Shown: positions 1 to 7,353 of the stretch, piece after piece
Layout: each line of letters opens with the position of its first letter
How positions within the stretch are numbered: position 1 is the first letter of the stretch
Made by a program: the position numbers and the translations under genes
NCBI GenBank assembly: GCA_025451715.1
Contig: JANWJY010000101.1
Location: forward strand, 1 to 21,636
DNA: 21,636 bases
Direction: 5' to 3'
Source: Fimbriimonadaceae bacterium
GTDB lineage: Bacteria > Armatimonadota > Fimbriimonadia > Fimbriimonadales > Fimbriimonadaceae
Notes under the pieces: model-generated
Told to the model about the DNA's origin: nothing
The model's database searches: none
Seen by the model: the letters and a program-made list of their open reading frames with translations, nothing else

Positions 1-1
1 C

Positions 2-208
2 CTTCGCGACCAGGACATCGTGGTCATGACGATCGAGCGTGACGGGGTCACGATCCCGAACCCGAGCCGCATCCGCGAGCTGCAGGCCGGCGACAAGCTC
101 CTGTGCTTCGGCAAGCTCGAGATCATGAAGGACTGGATCCCCTTGCGGCCAAAGCGACGCAAAAAGAAGCGCCCGTCCGTCAAGAAACGCGAGAAGACCA
201 CAGTTTGA
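2..208 (+). CDS. TrkA-C (RCK_C) domain protein, 3' end only
   Basis: The reading frame is open from the left window edge to a TGA at 206-208, so only the last 68 residues are visible. They contain an IERDGVTIPNPS...L.AGDKLL.FG pattern typical of the TrkA C-terminal (RCK_C) ligand-binding domain, which in K+ channels, antiporters and other transporters binds a small regulatory ligand. After the domain comes a strongly basic tail (RPKRRKKKRP...KKREK), unusual for RCK_C proteins and possibly contacting nucleic acid or membrane. The stop codon overlaps the TTG start of the next gene, so the two are probably translationally coupled. What lies N-terminal (transporter, NAD-binding RCK_N or an enzyme) cannot be seen. 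The domain call is fairly good; the overall function is unknown. Confidence 0.6.
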   Translation, partial: LRDQDIVVMTIERDGVTIPNPSRIRELQAGDKLLCFGKLEIMKDWIPLRPKRRKKKRPSVKKREKTTV

Positions 209-1269
209 CTCCTCCACGCGCGTTTGTGATCGCGGGCGTGACGATCAAGCCGAACGAGGTGCGCAACGTCTCCATTGAGGTCGCGCAGACCTACACCGGC
301 CAGCCCGTCACGATCCGCTTCCAGGTCTGGAACTCCGCAGTTCCTGGCCCTGTCGTCATGGTCTCTGGCGCGATCCACGGAGACGAGATCAACGGCAGCG
401 GCATCATCCGCGAGATCATCCGCTCAAAGTCGTTCAAGCTCAAGTGCGGGACGCTCGTGCTGGTCCCGGTCGTCAACGTGCTCGGTTTCGAGCAGCACAA
501 CCGCTATATGCCGGATCGCCGCGACCTGAACCGGTTCTTCCCTGGCAAGCTCGACGGCAGTCTGACTTCGCGGTTTGCCCGCACGTTCTTCGATGAGATC
601 GTGCGCAAGTGCGACTACGTCATCGACATCCACTCCGCCGCATGGACCCGAACGAACTTCCCAAACGTGCGCGCAGACCTCGGACACCCGACGATCGCGA
701 AGTTCGCGTCATCGCTCGGTTGTGAGATCATCGTCAACGACAAGGGCCCGAAAGGAAGCTTGCGGCAGGAGGCGGTCAAGGCTGGAGTGCCGACGATTCT
801 GCTCGAGGCCGGAGAAGTAAACAAGGTCGAGCCCATCATCGTCGAGTTCGGCCTGCGCATGGTCACTGGAGCGCTCTTCGGCCTCGGGATGATCGACAAG
901 AAGGGCCGCGACCCGCTCTATCAGGCCACGGTCCGCCGCAGCGTTTGGGTGCGCGCCACCGCGGGGGGTTTGCTGGATTACCACGTCGCGCCTGGCGATG
1001 TGGTCGAAAAAGGACAGGCGGTCGCGACGAGCATGACACTGCTCGGCGAGGAGCAGCACGTGATCACCGCGCCGTTCGGCGGTGTCGTGATTGGCATGAC
1101 GACCCTTCCGGCGGTGATGCCCGGCGACCCAGTAATCCATCTTGGCCAAATCGTCGGCGGGTACCGGCGGATCATGAAGATCGTCAACGCGGCATCGAGC
1201 AAGACGCTGCACGAGAGGCTACGGACGGATCTGCAGACGAACGTCGTTGTGGTCGAACGGGAAGACTGA
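205..1269 (+). CDS. Succinylglutamate desuccinylase/aspartoacylase (AstE/AspA) family metalloenzyme
   Basis: This 354-residue protein belongs to the M14-like zinc amidohydrolase family that removes acyl groups from N-acyl amino acids. The zinc and catalytic residues are visible: GAIHGDE with H58 and E61, then DLNRFFPGK, DIHSA with H143, and ILLEAGE with E201 as the probable general base. A C-terminal beta-rich segment (about 240-345) resembles the barrel-like domain of the family. I chose the TTG at 205, which overlaps the previous stop (TTGA), with GAGAAG upstream; a longer frame back to 103 would run through the previous gene's coding region. A GTG at 226 is a fallback. The true substrate is unknown: family members near RimK- or TrkA-type genes are not necessarily in arginine catabolism, and no ast genes are visible. 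Confidence 0.85.
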   Translation: MTPPRAFVIAGVTIKPNEVRNVSIEVAQTYTGQPVTIRFQVWNSAVPGPVVMVSGAIHGDEINGSGIIREIIRSKSFKLKCGTLVLVPVVNVLGFEQHNRYMPDRRDLNRFFPGKLDGSLTSRFARTFFDEIVRKCDYVIDIHSAAWTRTNFPNVRADLGHPTIAKFASSLGCEIIVNDKGPKGSLRQEAVKAGVPTILLEAGEVNKVEPIIVEFGLRMVTGALFGLGMIDKKGRDPLYQATVRRSVWVRATAGGLLDYHVAPGDVVEKGQAVATSMTLLGEEQHVITAPFGGVVIGMTTLPAVMPGDPVIHLGQIVGGYRRIMKIVNAASSKTLHERLRTDLQTNVVVVERED

Positions 1270-1272
1270 CGC

Positions 1273-1752
1273 CTACTTCGGAAACCGCGGGTCGAACCGG
1301 TACACCCACGCCTGGCCCGTGTGGTACGCCGGGTGCTGTGCGATGCGCGCAAAGATGCCCTGCGCGTAGTCGACCGGCCCGAGAGGCGTCTCGATCTGCT
1401 TCTCTCGCCAGGGCTCGGGGTCGTCCATCATCGGCTGCACCATCGCGTTCGAGCGATGCAAGGTCTCGAGAAGGAGCTCAGGAGAGGCCTCCGAGTCGGG
1501 GAACGGGAACGGGTTGTCGTTGATCACGCGGTCCCGCGCGCAGGACTCGATCCGCTTCTCCTCGTCGGACAACGACAAGCCCTGAAGCCGAGACGCGAAG
1601 AACACTTCGCCGCCCGCGACGTGCATGAACATCTGGAAGATGCTGTTCGCGTCGGTGTGCGGCCGCCAGTTGAGCTGCTCCGTCGAGAGCCCCTCGATCG
1701 CTTGCAGCATGCGCCCGTGCGAGATCTTGTAGATCGATGCGAAGTCCGTCAT
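1273..1752 (-). CDS. DinB-family metal-binding protein
   Basis: This 159-residue protein has the DinB/YfiT four-helix-bundle pattern. The usual three-histidine metal site is recognisable as H44 (MHVAGGE) together with H140 and H144 (QHPAYHTGQ). Members bind divalent metal; many are thiol-dependent transferases or damage-inducible proteins of unknown activity, so the substrate cannot be assigned. It is the last gene of a minus-strand run: its ATG follows the glycosylase stop by only three bases. It ends four bases from the end of the convergent aspartoacylase-family gene, leaving no room for a terminator between them. Sitting downstream of an alkylation-repair glycosylase suggests, but does not prove, a damage-response role. 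Confidence 0.85.
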   Translation of the reverse strand: MTDFASIYKISHGRMLQAIEGLSTEQLNWRPHTDANSIFQMFMHVAGGEVFFASRLQGLSLSDEEKRIESCARDRVINDNPFPFPDSEASPELLLETLHRSNAMVQPMMDDPEPWREKQIETPLGPVDYAQGIFARIAQHPAYHTGQAWVYRFDPRFPK

Positions 1753-1755
1753 GGC

Positions 1756-2394
1756 CTATTGTGGCTTGTTGTCGAGCGACATCCAAATGTAGGTGGCGGC
1801 GACGGTCCTGTACGGCCTCCACGGTTCAGCGACCTTTTCCAGCCTCTCTGGTTTCAAGTGCTTCTTCGCTTCCGTCAGCCGCATGACGCCGTTCCTGATG
1901 CCGAGGTCTCCAGTCGGCCAGACGTCCGCTCTGTTCAGCGCGAACATCAGGAACATGTGCGCGGACCACACGCCGAGCCCTTTCACTGCGGTCAACTCGG
2001 CAATGACCTCGTCGTCGGGCATCTCAGTGAGGCGGTCGATGTGCAGCTCTTTCTTCAGCGTCCTTTCCGCGAGGTCGTGCAAATAGCCCGCCTTTGGACG
2101 GGACAACCCGGCTTCGCGCAACTGTTCGACCGAGCACTTGAGAACCGCACGCGCATCGGGGTGCTGTTTCTTCGTGAGCGCGAGCACGCGCTTATAGATC
2201 GTGTCCGCTGCCTTCGTAGAGAGCTGCTGCGACACGATCGCGCGGGTGAGCGAGGCGAACACGTCGTCCGAAGTCTGGAACTTCGGCTTTGGGTGAGCGC
2301 ACACGGTGGGGCCGAGCACGGGGCACGTGCGTAGCTCCCGCACCGCCGCACTGACGCGCGCGGGGGTAAGGACGACAGGCTTGACCGTACTCAT
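1756..2394 (-). CDS. DNA-3-methyladenine glycosylase II family (HhH-GPD, AlkA-like)
   Basis: This 212-residue base-excision-repair enzyme removes alkylated purines from DNA. The HhH-GPD fold is clear: the helix start LTRAIVSQQLSTKAA (about 49-63), a helix-hairpin-helix LTAVKGLGVWSAHMF (134-148), and the catalytic aspartate D163 in PTGDLGIRNG. No cysteine cluster for an iron-sulfur site follows, which separates it from Nth/MutY. It lacks the extra N-terminal domain of E. coli AlkA, matching the shorter AlkA/Mag1-type enzymes. Its ATG overlaps the stop of the upstream metalloprotease (ATGA, 2391-2394), indicating translational coupling. Functional linkage between a secreted protease and a repair enzyme is not obvious; co-transcription may be incidental. 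Confidence 0.9.
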   Translation of the reverse strand: MSTVKPVVLTPARVSAAVRELRTCPVLGPTVCAHPKPKFQTSDDVFASLTRAIVSQQLSTKAADTIYKRVLALTKKQHPDARAVLKCSVEQLREAGLSRPKAGYLHDLAERTLKKELHIDRLTEMPDDEVIAELTAVKGLGVWSAHMFLMFALNRADVWPTGDLGIRNGVMRLTEAKKHLKPERLEKVAEPWRPYRTVAATYIWMSLDNKPQ

Positions 2395-4760
2395 TCAAGC
2401 GCCTTGTCGAGAGTCTTCTTCAGGTCGGCGAGGTGCGCACGAACCTTCCAGTCCTCGGCAGTGTCGATCCGCAGCGCGATGAACGCGCGGATCGCGTTCA
2501 GCTCTGCGCGTGCGAGCCCTCGTAGCGGCGGCTGCCCCACCAGCTTGCCTGCGAGCATCATAACGTGAGCTTGCTGTAGCGCCATGCGGTAGGTGTCGAT
2601 GCGCGGGTTGTTCTCGCTGAGTTCCGAATAGATGCCCCCGCGCAGCGCCTCGAAGAGCTCGGCGACCGTGTAGGCGCGCCGACCGTGGGACGCTTCAAGG
2701 TTGAGCATCTTGTTCAGCCTGTCGTCAGCGAGCAAAGTCGCGAGCACCCGCTGCTGACTGGAAGTGACCTGTGCTTCGACGTGCGAGACGCCGAGCTTCT
2801 CCAGGATTTCCGGGTTGATCATCGAGGTCGGCGTCATCAGGCAAGAATCGATCAGCAACTGCACCGCCGCCATCTGCCTCTCTCGCGGGACCATCATGTA
2901 GACAGCGCCACCGCGCCCTGCGTGATAATTGATCATCATCACACCACCAACGACTCGAGCTGTGTGACCGAGCTCGAGGTTCCTCTGCCCCCAAAGTCCG
3001 CCGTAGTACTCCTCGAGAGTCGAGTAGTCCTCACCCATCCGCGTCGTTGCACCTGCGATAAAGCTCATGATCCGGTCAATGTTCTTCAGCCCGAGCCGCG
3101 TCGCCTCGACGCCGTCGCTGCCGAGATCCTCGCTCTGCTCTGTCGGATCCTCGAACTCGTTTGCGCCGAAGCGGGTCGTCGGGTCGTTGACCTGCACCGA
3201 AGCCCAACGATCCAAAGTGGCAACCTCGTCATCCGGCGTCTTTGCAGTGGGGATCGGCGTGTAGCCCCACTTGGTCGCGAAGATGTCGTAGTGCGCCACC
3301 TTCGGGATCAGGCCCGCGCCGTCCTCCGGCTGCGCGACGTAGTTAAAGCGCCCGTAATCCATGATGCTCGCCTCGGTTCCCCACTGCTTGGTGAACGAAG
3401 CGTCGCGTAGCTGCTCGACCGTATAGCCCGCCGACGCCTTGAAGTTGTGCTGGAACCCGAGCGTGTGCCCGACTTCGTGTGCGACGATGTAGCGGATCAG
3501 CTCTCCGAGAAGTTCGTCCTTGAACGGGATCTTCTGCGCGCTCTTGTCGCTCGCGCTCGCCTGTGTGAAGTACCACCTCTGCGCGAGCTTCAGGGCGTCG
3601 TGCCACATGATCACGTGTGCCGAGATGATCTCGCCGCTGCGAGGGTCGTGCACGTGCGGGCCCATCGCGTTCTGCGTCTGGTTCGGTGCCCATCGGATGA
3701 CGGAAAACCGCGCGTCCTCCGGATCCCAGTCTGGGTCGTTCGGCGGGTCCATCGCGACGATCGCGTTGCTGAACCCCGCCGCCTCGAACGCGGGTTTCCA
3801 GTCTTCGATCCCCTTCTTGATGTAGGGCCGCCATTTCTCCGGCACTTCTCTGCTGACGTAGTACACGATCTGCTTCGTCGGGTCGCTCATGGCCGCGCTC
3901 GGGTTCCTCTTCTCCAACCGATACCGGGCGATGTAGCGTTTCTCCTTCGCGACCTGGTCCGGGTTGCCGTACTCGATGAACGACTCGTTGAAGTATCCGA
4001 CGCGGTCGTCGTAAAGGCGGCCCATCATTGGCTGCTCGGGGAGCTTGACCATGCTGTAGTTGATGACCGCCGTGTTGCTCGGCGACTGCCCTCCGCCGCC
4101 TCGCCCGCCACCGCCCGGGCCGCCACCAGCACCGGCAGGAGGAGCTGCGCCTGCACGGAAGGTAAGCACCGAGCGCACCTCGACGTTTGTCGGGAACGAC
4201 TTGACCTTGTCGAGGTACGAGCGTGACGCGTCGAGGCCGCCGACGCGCAACGCGGCCGCGACGTCGAACTCTGGCGGGTTCGTCGTGTAGAGGTTCGTCA
4301 CCTCGATGACCGCCGATCCCTCAGGCGACATCGCCTCGACGTTGAACGCCATGATGATCGGCGGGACGTTCGACATCGCAACGCCGAGCTCGAGCGCCTC
4401 ACTGCCGACCGCCCGGTTGCGTGTCCGCATCTGCCGCAGAAAGATCCGATCGCCAACCCGCTCCCACCGCACCATCAGGTCCGCTGCCGCCGTACCGTTG
4501 TATCCGCCCTGGGGAGTGGCCGCAACGGTCGTCAGCCACAGAAAGTCCTTGCCCAGCTCGGTCGAAGGGATTTCGAAGTAGAGCTTGGTCCCAATGCGGT
4601 GTGTCTTGAACACGCCTACCTTCGTCTCAGTCTCAGCGGTGACAACCTCCGAATAAGGCTTGATCTGCTGGGCTGCCGCCCCGCCAGAACGCTGGGCGAA
4701 CGCCGATACGAACAACAAGGAAGCGAGCAAGGCGGCAAGCAGGCGACAACGGCTCGACAT
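2391..4760 (-). CDS. Secreted zinc-dependent metalloprotease (DUF5117/DUF5118 type metzincin)
   Basis: This 789-residue protein starts with a signal peptide (about 1-23, MSSRCRLLAALLASLLFVSA ending in FAQ). The metzincin zinc site HEVGHTLGFQH lies at 428-438, and a Met-turn follows at SIMDYGR (M467). The overall arrangement (beta-rich N-terminal region, then zinc site, then a helical C-terminal third) matches the large uncharacterised bacterial zinc metalloproteases annotated with DUF5117/DUF5118/DUF4953. A glycine-proline-rich low-complexity insert at about 204-226 separates two parts of the N-terminal half, unlike a compact domain. It is probably periplasmic or extracellular. The substrate is unknown. 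The gene heads a three-gene minus-strand operon and has a -10-like TAGACT nine bases before its ATG. Confidence 0.88.
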   Translation of the reverse strand: MSSRCRLLAALLASLLFVSAFAQRSGGAAAQQIKPYSEVVTAETETKVGVFKTHRIGTKLYFEIPSTELGKDFLWLTTVAATPQGGYNGTAAADLMVRWERVGDRIFLRQMRTRNRAVGSEALELGVAMSNVPPIIMAFNVEAMSPEGSAVIEVTNLYTTNPPEFDVAAALRVGGLDASRSYLDKVKSFPTNVEVRSVLTFRAGAAPPAGAGGGPGGGGRGGGGQSPSNTAVINYSMVKLPEQPMMGRLYDDRVGYFNESFIEYGNPDQVAKEKRYIARYRLEKRNPSAAMSDPTKQIVYYVSREVPEKWRPYIKKGIEDWKPAFEAAGFSNAIVAMDPPNDPDWDPEDARFSVIRWAPNQTQNAMGPHVHDPRSGEIISAHVIMWHDALKLAQRWYFTQASASDKSAQKIPFKDELLGELIRYIVAHEVGHTLGFQHNFKASAGYTVEQLRDASFTKQWGTEASIMDYGRFNYVAQPEDGAGLIPKVAHYDIFATKWGYTPIPTAKTPDDEVATLDRWASVQVNDPTTRFGANEFEDPTEQSEDLGSDGVEATRLGLKNIDRIMSFIAGATTRMGEDYSTLEEYYGGLWGQRNLELGHTARVVGGVMMINYHAGRGGAVYMMVPRERQMAAVQLLIDSCLMTPTSMINPEILEKLGVSHVEAQVTSSQQRVLATLLADDRLNKMLNLEASHGRRAYTVAELFEALRGGIYSELSENNPRIDTYRMALQQAHVMMLAGKLVGQPPLRGLARAELNAIRAFIALRIDTAEDWKVRAHLADLKKTLDKALE

Positions 4761-4769
4761 AGCCCGGCC

Positions 4770-4775
4770 AGTCTA
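4770..4775 (-). promoter_or_regulatory. -10-like box TAGACT for the metalloprotease operon
   Basis: TAGACT (TANNNT type) reads toward the 4760 start with a nine-base spacer (GGCCGGGCT) that lacks a Shine-Dalgarno sequence. A transcript from it would begin at or just before the ATG, suggesting a leaderless or near-leaderless mRNA. I see no clear -35. Confidence 0.4.
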
Positions 4776-4856
4776 CACAAATACAATTGCCGGAAATGCG
4801 CCCGTATCGTTGCGGGAAACAATCCTCCAGCTCTTTCTGCCGCCTTAACGCCCCAC

Positions 4857-4862
4857 TACAAT
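4857..4862 (+). promoter_or_regulatory. -10-like box TACAAT for the PEP-CTERM gene
   Basis: TACAAT matches TATAAT at five of six positions and would give a leader of roughly 50 nt before the ATG at 4920. That leader ends with a recognisable ribosome-binding site (GAGAGG, 4909-4914), so this start is conventional, unlike many neighbours. The -35 region is weak. Confidence 0.4.
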
Positions 4863-4919
4863 CGTTCCTGGACTCCCTGCCGGACTGCGGCATGGGCCCA
4901 TTTCGATTGAGAGGCTGGA

Positions 4920-6011
4920 ATGACCGTACGAACCCTTGCACTCCTTGCGGCCGCGCTGTCGTGCGTGCTCGCGTCTGCGCAGTACACCGTCACGGACCTT
5001 GGCACGTTGCCGTCTGGAACGTCGGCGTACGGCTACAAGATCAATGATAACGGAATGGTCGCTGGATTTTCGATGACTTCCCAAGGGGCCCGCGGATTTG
5101 CATGGACGCGCGAAAGCGGAATGGTGAGCGTCGGTGTGCTCCGTAACGATCTGTCGAGCTTTTCGATCGCCTTGAACAACGCAGGTCGGGTCGTCGGCTA
5201 CAGCGGCTCTGGATCCTTTCGAACAGGCTTTGAGTGGACCATAGCTGGCGGAATCAACGATCTGGGAACGTACGGGAGCGACTCCATGAGCCTCGCACTT
5301 GACGCCAACGACGCAGGTCAAATCGTCGGTGTCAGCGGCCACGACGCAGGAACGAAGCGCGCGTTCCTCTATCACACCCTGACAGGAATGGTCGACCTTG
5401 GCCCTGTGCCGGGCCGCACGACCTCTTTCGCGCGGGGGATCAACGAAGCGGGCAGCGTCGTCGGCCACTCGTCAGGCACCACGGCCCTCGCGTTCGTGTG
5501 GCGGCCGGGAGACGGGATGTCCGCGCTGCAAAACATCGCAGGCGGGGCAACGAGCGAAGCGTACGAGATCAACGAGGCCGGCAAGATCATCGGACTCGCG
5601 TCTGACTCTTCCGGAATCAACCACGCCGTCATCTGGAACGGGCCAGGCTCTTCACCCATCCGCCTAGACCTCACCCTCTCGGGCCATACGGGCACCGCGG
5701 CGTCGGACATCAACGAGCTCGGCCAGGGAGTCGGGTACGGCCTCTTTGGGGGCCAAGAGCGAGCGCTGTACTTCGATCCGATCCTGGGCGTACGCAGACT
5801 GGACACGATGCTCGGCTCGGCCGCTGCAGGTTGGATCCTCAATCGTGCTCAGGGCATCAACGAGAACGGCGAGATCGTCGGATACGGAGTCTTCAACGGC
5901 CAGACGAGGGCGTTTGTGGCCTCGCCGGTGCCCGAACCAGGCACTGTGCTCGCACTGCTGACCGGTGCAGGGTTGCTGGGACTACGACGCCGTAAAAACA
6001 CCTGCCAGTAA
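4920..6011 (+). CDS. PEP-CTERM sorted extracellular protein with seven HAF repeats
   Basis: This 363-residue exported protein has a signal peptide (about 1-20, ending SAQ). Seven HAF-type repeats follow, each with a core like INEAGxVVGYS (KINDNGMVAGFS, ALNNAGRVVGYS, DANDAGQIVGVS, GINEAGSVVGHS, EINEAGKIIGLA, DINELGQGVGYG, GINENGEIVGYG), which in this family probably build a beta-propeller-like surface domain. The C-terminus is a canonical PEP-CTERM sorting signal: VPEPGT, a hydrophobic helix, then RRRK, the target of an exosortase in the inner membrane. An unusual NTCQ tail follows the basic anchor. No exosortase gene is in the window, so the sorting enzyme must be elsewhere. The exact role is unknown; PEP-CTERM proteins are typically linked to extracellular polysaccharide or biofilm matrix. 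Confidence 0.88.
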   Translation: MTVRTLALLAAALSCVLASAQYTVTDLGTLPSGTSAYGYKINDNGMVAGFSMTSQGARGFAWTRESGMVSVGVLRNDLSSFSIALNNAGRVVGYSGSGSFRTGFEWTIAGGINDLGTYGSDSMSLALDANDAGQIVGVSGHDAGTKRAFLYHTLTGMVDLGPVPGRTTSFARGINEAGSVVGHSSGTTALAFVWRPGDGMSALQNIAGGATSEAYEINEAGKIIGLASDSSGINHAVIWNGPGSSPIRLDLTLSGHTGTAASDINELGQGVGYGLFGGQERALYFDPILGVRRLDTMLGSAAAGWILNRAQGINENGEIVGYGVFNGQTRAFVASPVPEPGTVLALLTGAGLLGLRRRKNTCQ

Positions 6012-6042
6012 GCCTCAGGCTCCTGTGGAACAAGGAACTCCG

Positions 6043-6061
6043 GGGACGGCGACCCCGTCCC
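6043..6061 (+). terminator. GC-rich hairpin between PEP-CTERM gene and next gene
   Basis: GGGACGG and CCGTCCC form a seven-base-pair stem around a five-base loop, 32 bases after the PEP-CTERM stop. There is no U-tract; instead a ribosome-binding site and the ATG at 6076 follow at once. It could be a weak terminator, an mRNA-stabilising hairpin or an attenuator for the downstream gene. Confidence 0.4.
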
Positions 6062-6075
6062 TGAAATGAGGAGCT

Positions 6076-6696
6076 ATGACAAACCTTTTCAGGGCTGCTG
6101 CCGTCTTTGCGTGCCTGACTTCCGTTGCTCTCGCCAACGCACAGACTTCGATTCTCGCAAAGGTCCAGACAGACCACAAGTTGACGCCGCTCGAGGCCGC
6201 CGCCGCGATCGTCATCGGCGGCGCGCTCGGCTTGAAGGTTGATGCGCTGGTCATGACGTCTCGGAACACCCGCGAGTCCTTCGGCGTGCTCGGGCCCGCA
6301 CTGGTGATCAGCAGGAACTGCGAACACGACCTCAATTACGTCCTCAAGCACAAGCCGAAGGGCCAGGGCTGGGGCAACGTCGCAAAGAGCATGGGAATGC
6401 ACCCTGGCAAGTTCAACAAGATGCGCGTCCAAGGCGGCTCATTCGATTCAATGTGCTGGAAGAACATGTTGAACACCAAGTACAGCTTTCCTGAGCGGGA
6501 ATACAATCGAGCACAGAAGCAAGGGCTCTCCGACTTGGAGATCGTTCTCGCCGTCGTCATGAGCAATGGCAAGACCTCAGCATTCGACAAGGCCATGAAA
6601 GACGTCGTCGCTAAGCGTCCAAAGAAAGCCACTGCCCCCGCCGCAGGACCGACAAAGGGCAAGAGCAGCGGCGGCGGCAAGAAAGGCGGCCGTTAG
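6076..6696 (+). CDS. Small secreted protein of unknown function with a GWG...HPGKF motif
   Basis: I do not recognise a named family. The 206-residue product has a signal peptide (about 1-23, ending NAQ) and a strong ribosome-binding site (GAGGAG) before the ATG. Around 97-114 is a distinctive motif, GQGWGNVAKSMGMHPGKFNK, preceded by YVLKHKPK; similar GWG..A..LG.HPG patterns occur in uncharacterised exported bacterial proteins. Two alpha-helical segments that look alike, LTPLEAAAAIVIGGALG (36-52) and LSDLEIVLAVVMSNGK (151-166), flank it, suggesting an internal duplication. Two cysteines (C82, C127) could form a periplasmic disulfide. The tail (180-206) is lysine- and glycine-rich and disordered. 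It lies between two other exported proteins, consistent with an envelope or extracellular role. Confidence 0.75.
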   Translation: MTNLFRAAAVFACLTSVALANAQTSILAKVQTDHKLTPLEAAAAIVIGGALGLKVDALVMTSRNTRESFGVLGPALVISRNCEHDLNYVLKHKPKGQGWGNVAKSMGMHPGKFNKMRVQGGSFDSMCWKNMLNTKYSFPEREYNRAQKQGLSDLEIVLAVVMSNGKTSAFDKAMKDVVAKRPKKATAPAAGPTKGKSSGGGKKGGR

Positions 6697-6712
6697 TCGC
6701 TCAGCAATCCTG

Positions 6713-6718
6713 TAACAT
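6713..6718 (+). promoter_or_regulatory. -10-like box TAACAT immediately upstream of the SOD start
   Basis: TAACAT (TANNNT) is separated from the GTG start at 6725 by six bases, the distance at which transcription would begin on the start codon itself. The intervening GGGGGC is too close to act as a normal Shine-Dalgarno sequence. Confidence 0.4.
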
Positions 6719-6724
6719 GGGGGC

Positions 6725-7285
6725 GTGAGTAAGTTCTTTGGAACGCTCGCGCTGGCCTGCGTCTTGGTCACCAGCGCGGCGATAGTCAGTTCGTCTCTGG
6801 CGAAGGGGCAGGATCCCCCACCGCGCCAGCGACCTACCAGGGCGGTCGCGGTCATTTTCCCCACCGAAGGGAGCAAGGTCAGCGGCCTCGTTAGCTTCGT
6901 GCAGACCGATGAGGGCGTGCGAGTCTCAGGCGAAGTCTCCGGTCTGGCTGCCAATTCAAAACGCGGGTTCCACATCCACGAGTTCGGCGACATGACCGTC
7001 AAGGACGGTACTGGGATGGGCGGCCACTACAATCCGACTGCCGCCCCGCACGGTCTGCCCGAACAGGCGATGCGGCACACGGGCGACATGGGAAACATCG
7101 AGGCGGACGCAAACGGCGTCGCCAAGATCGACAAAACGTTCGAAGGCATGAGCATCAGCGGACGAAGCTCAGTGCTGGGTCGTGGGATTATCGTCCACGA
7201 TAAGCCCGACGACGGCGGACAGCCGACAGGCAACGCCGGCGGTCGAATCGGCTACGGGGTCATTGGCGTTGCAAAGTCCGAGTGA
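6725..7285 (+). CDS. Exported Cu/Zn superoxide dismutase family protein, cysteine-free
   Basis: The 186-residue protein starts at GTG and has a signal peptide (about 1-29, ending KGQ). All metal ligands of Cu/Zn SOD can be placed: H83 and H85 (GFHIHEFGD), H101 (GGHYNP), H109 (APHG), H118 and D121 (RHTGDMG), and H158 (GIIVHDK). The active-site arginine R174 (GNAGGRIGYGVIG) is also kept. It should convert superoxide to peroxide and oxygen in the periplasm. The odd point is that both cysteines of the conserved intrasubunit disulfide are replaced: the position before GGHYNP has no Cys, and the usual CGVIG is YGVIG (Y177). The only cysteine in the whole protein, C12, lies in the signal peptide. 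A zinc-only or structural homologue is possible, but the intact ligand set favours activity. Confidence 0.88.
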   Translation: MSKFFGTLALACVLVTSAAIVSSSLAKGQDPPPRQRPTRAVAVIFPTEGSKVSGLVSFVQTDEGVRVSGEVSGLAANSKRGFHIHEFGDMTVKDGTGMGGHYNPTAAPHGLPEQAMRHTGDMGNIEADANGVAKIDKTFEGMSISGRSSVLGRGIIVHDKPDDGGQPTGNAGGRIGYGVIGVAKSE

Positions 7286-7291
7286 AGATTC

Positions 7292-7342
7292 CTCCCTCCA
7301 TTTCGTCATCGTGAGCCGTTCGACGATGCGAAATGGAGGGAG
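7292..7342. terminator. Long hairpin, probable bidirectional terminator between SOD and thioredoxin-like gene
   Basis: CTCCCTCCATTTCG (7292-7305) pairs perfectly with CGAAATGGAGGGAG (7329-7342). Inside, CATCGT (7307-7312) pairs with ACGATG (7323-7328) after one bulged T, giving 20 base pairs around a ten-base loop. It lies between two convergent stops (7285 and 7354), the expected place for a shared terminator. It has no long U-run on either side. Confidence 0.65.
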
Positions 7343-7353
7343 ATTCCGATTGG

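Noticed and set aside
1321..2334. 337-codon plus-strand open frame
   Set aside because: It lies antisense to the DinB and glycosylase genes, is Arg/His/Val-rich with no domain, and both minus-strand genes have clear family motifs. A high-GC shadow frame.
3447..4226. 259-codon plus-strand open frame
   Set aside because: Antisense to the metalloprotease; composition of a shadow frame with no motif.
7292..7342. Long inverted repeat as an insertion-sequence end or REP element
   Set aside because: No transposase or target duplication is nearby, only one copy is seen in the window, and it sits exactly between convergent stops, which fits a terminator.
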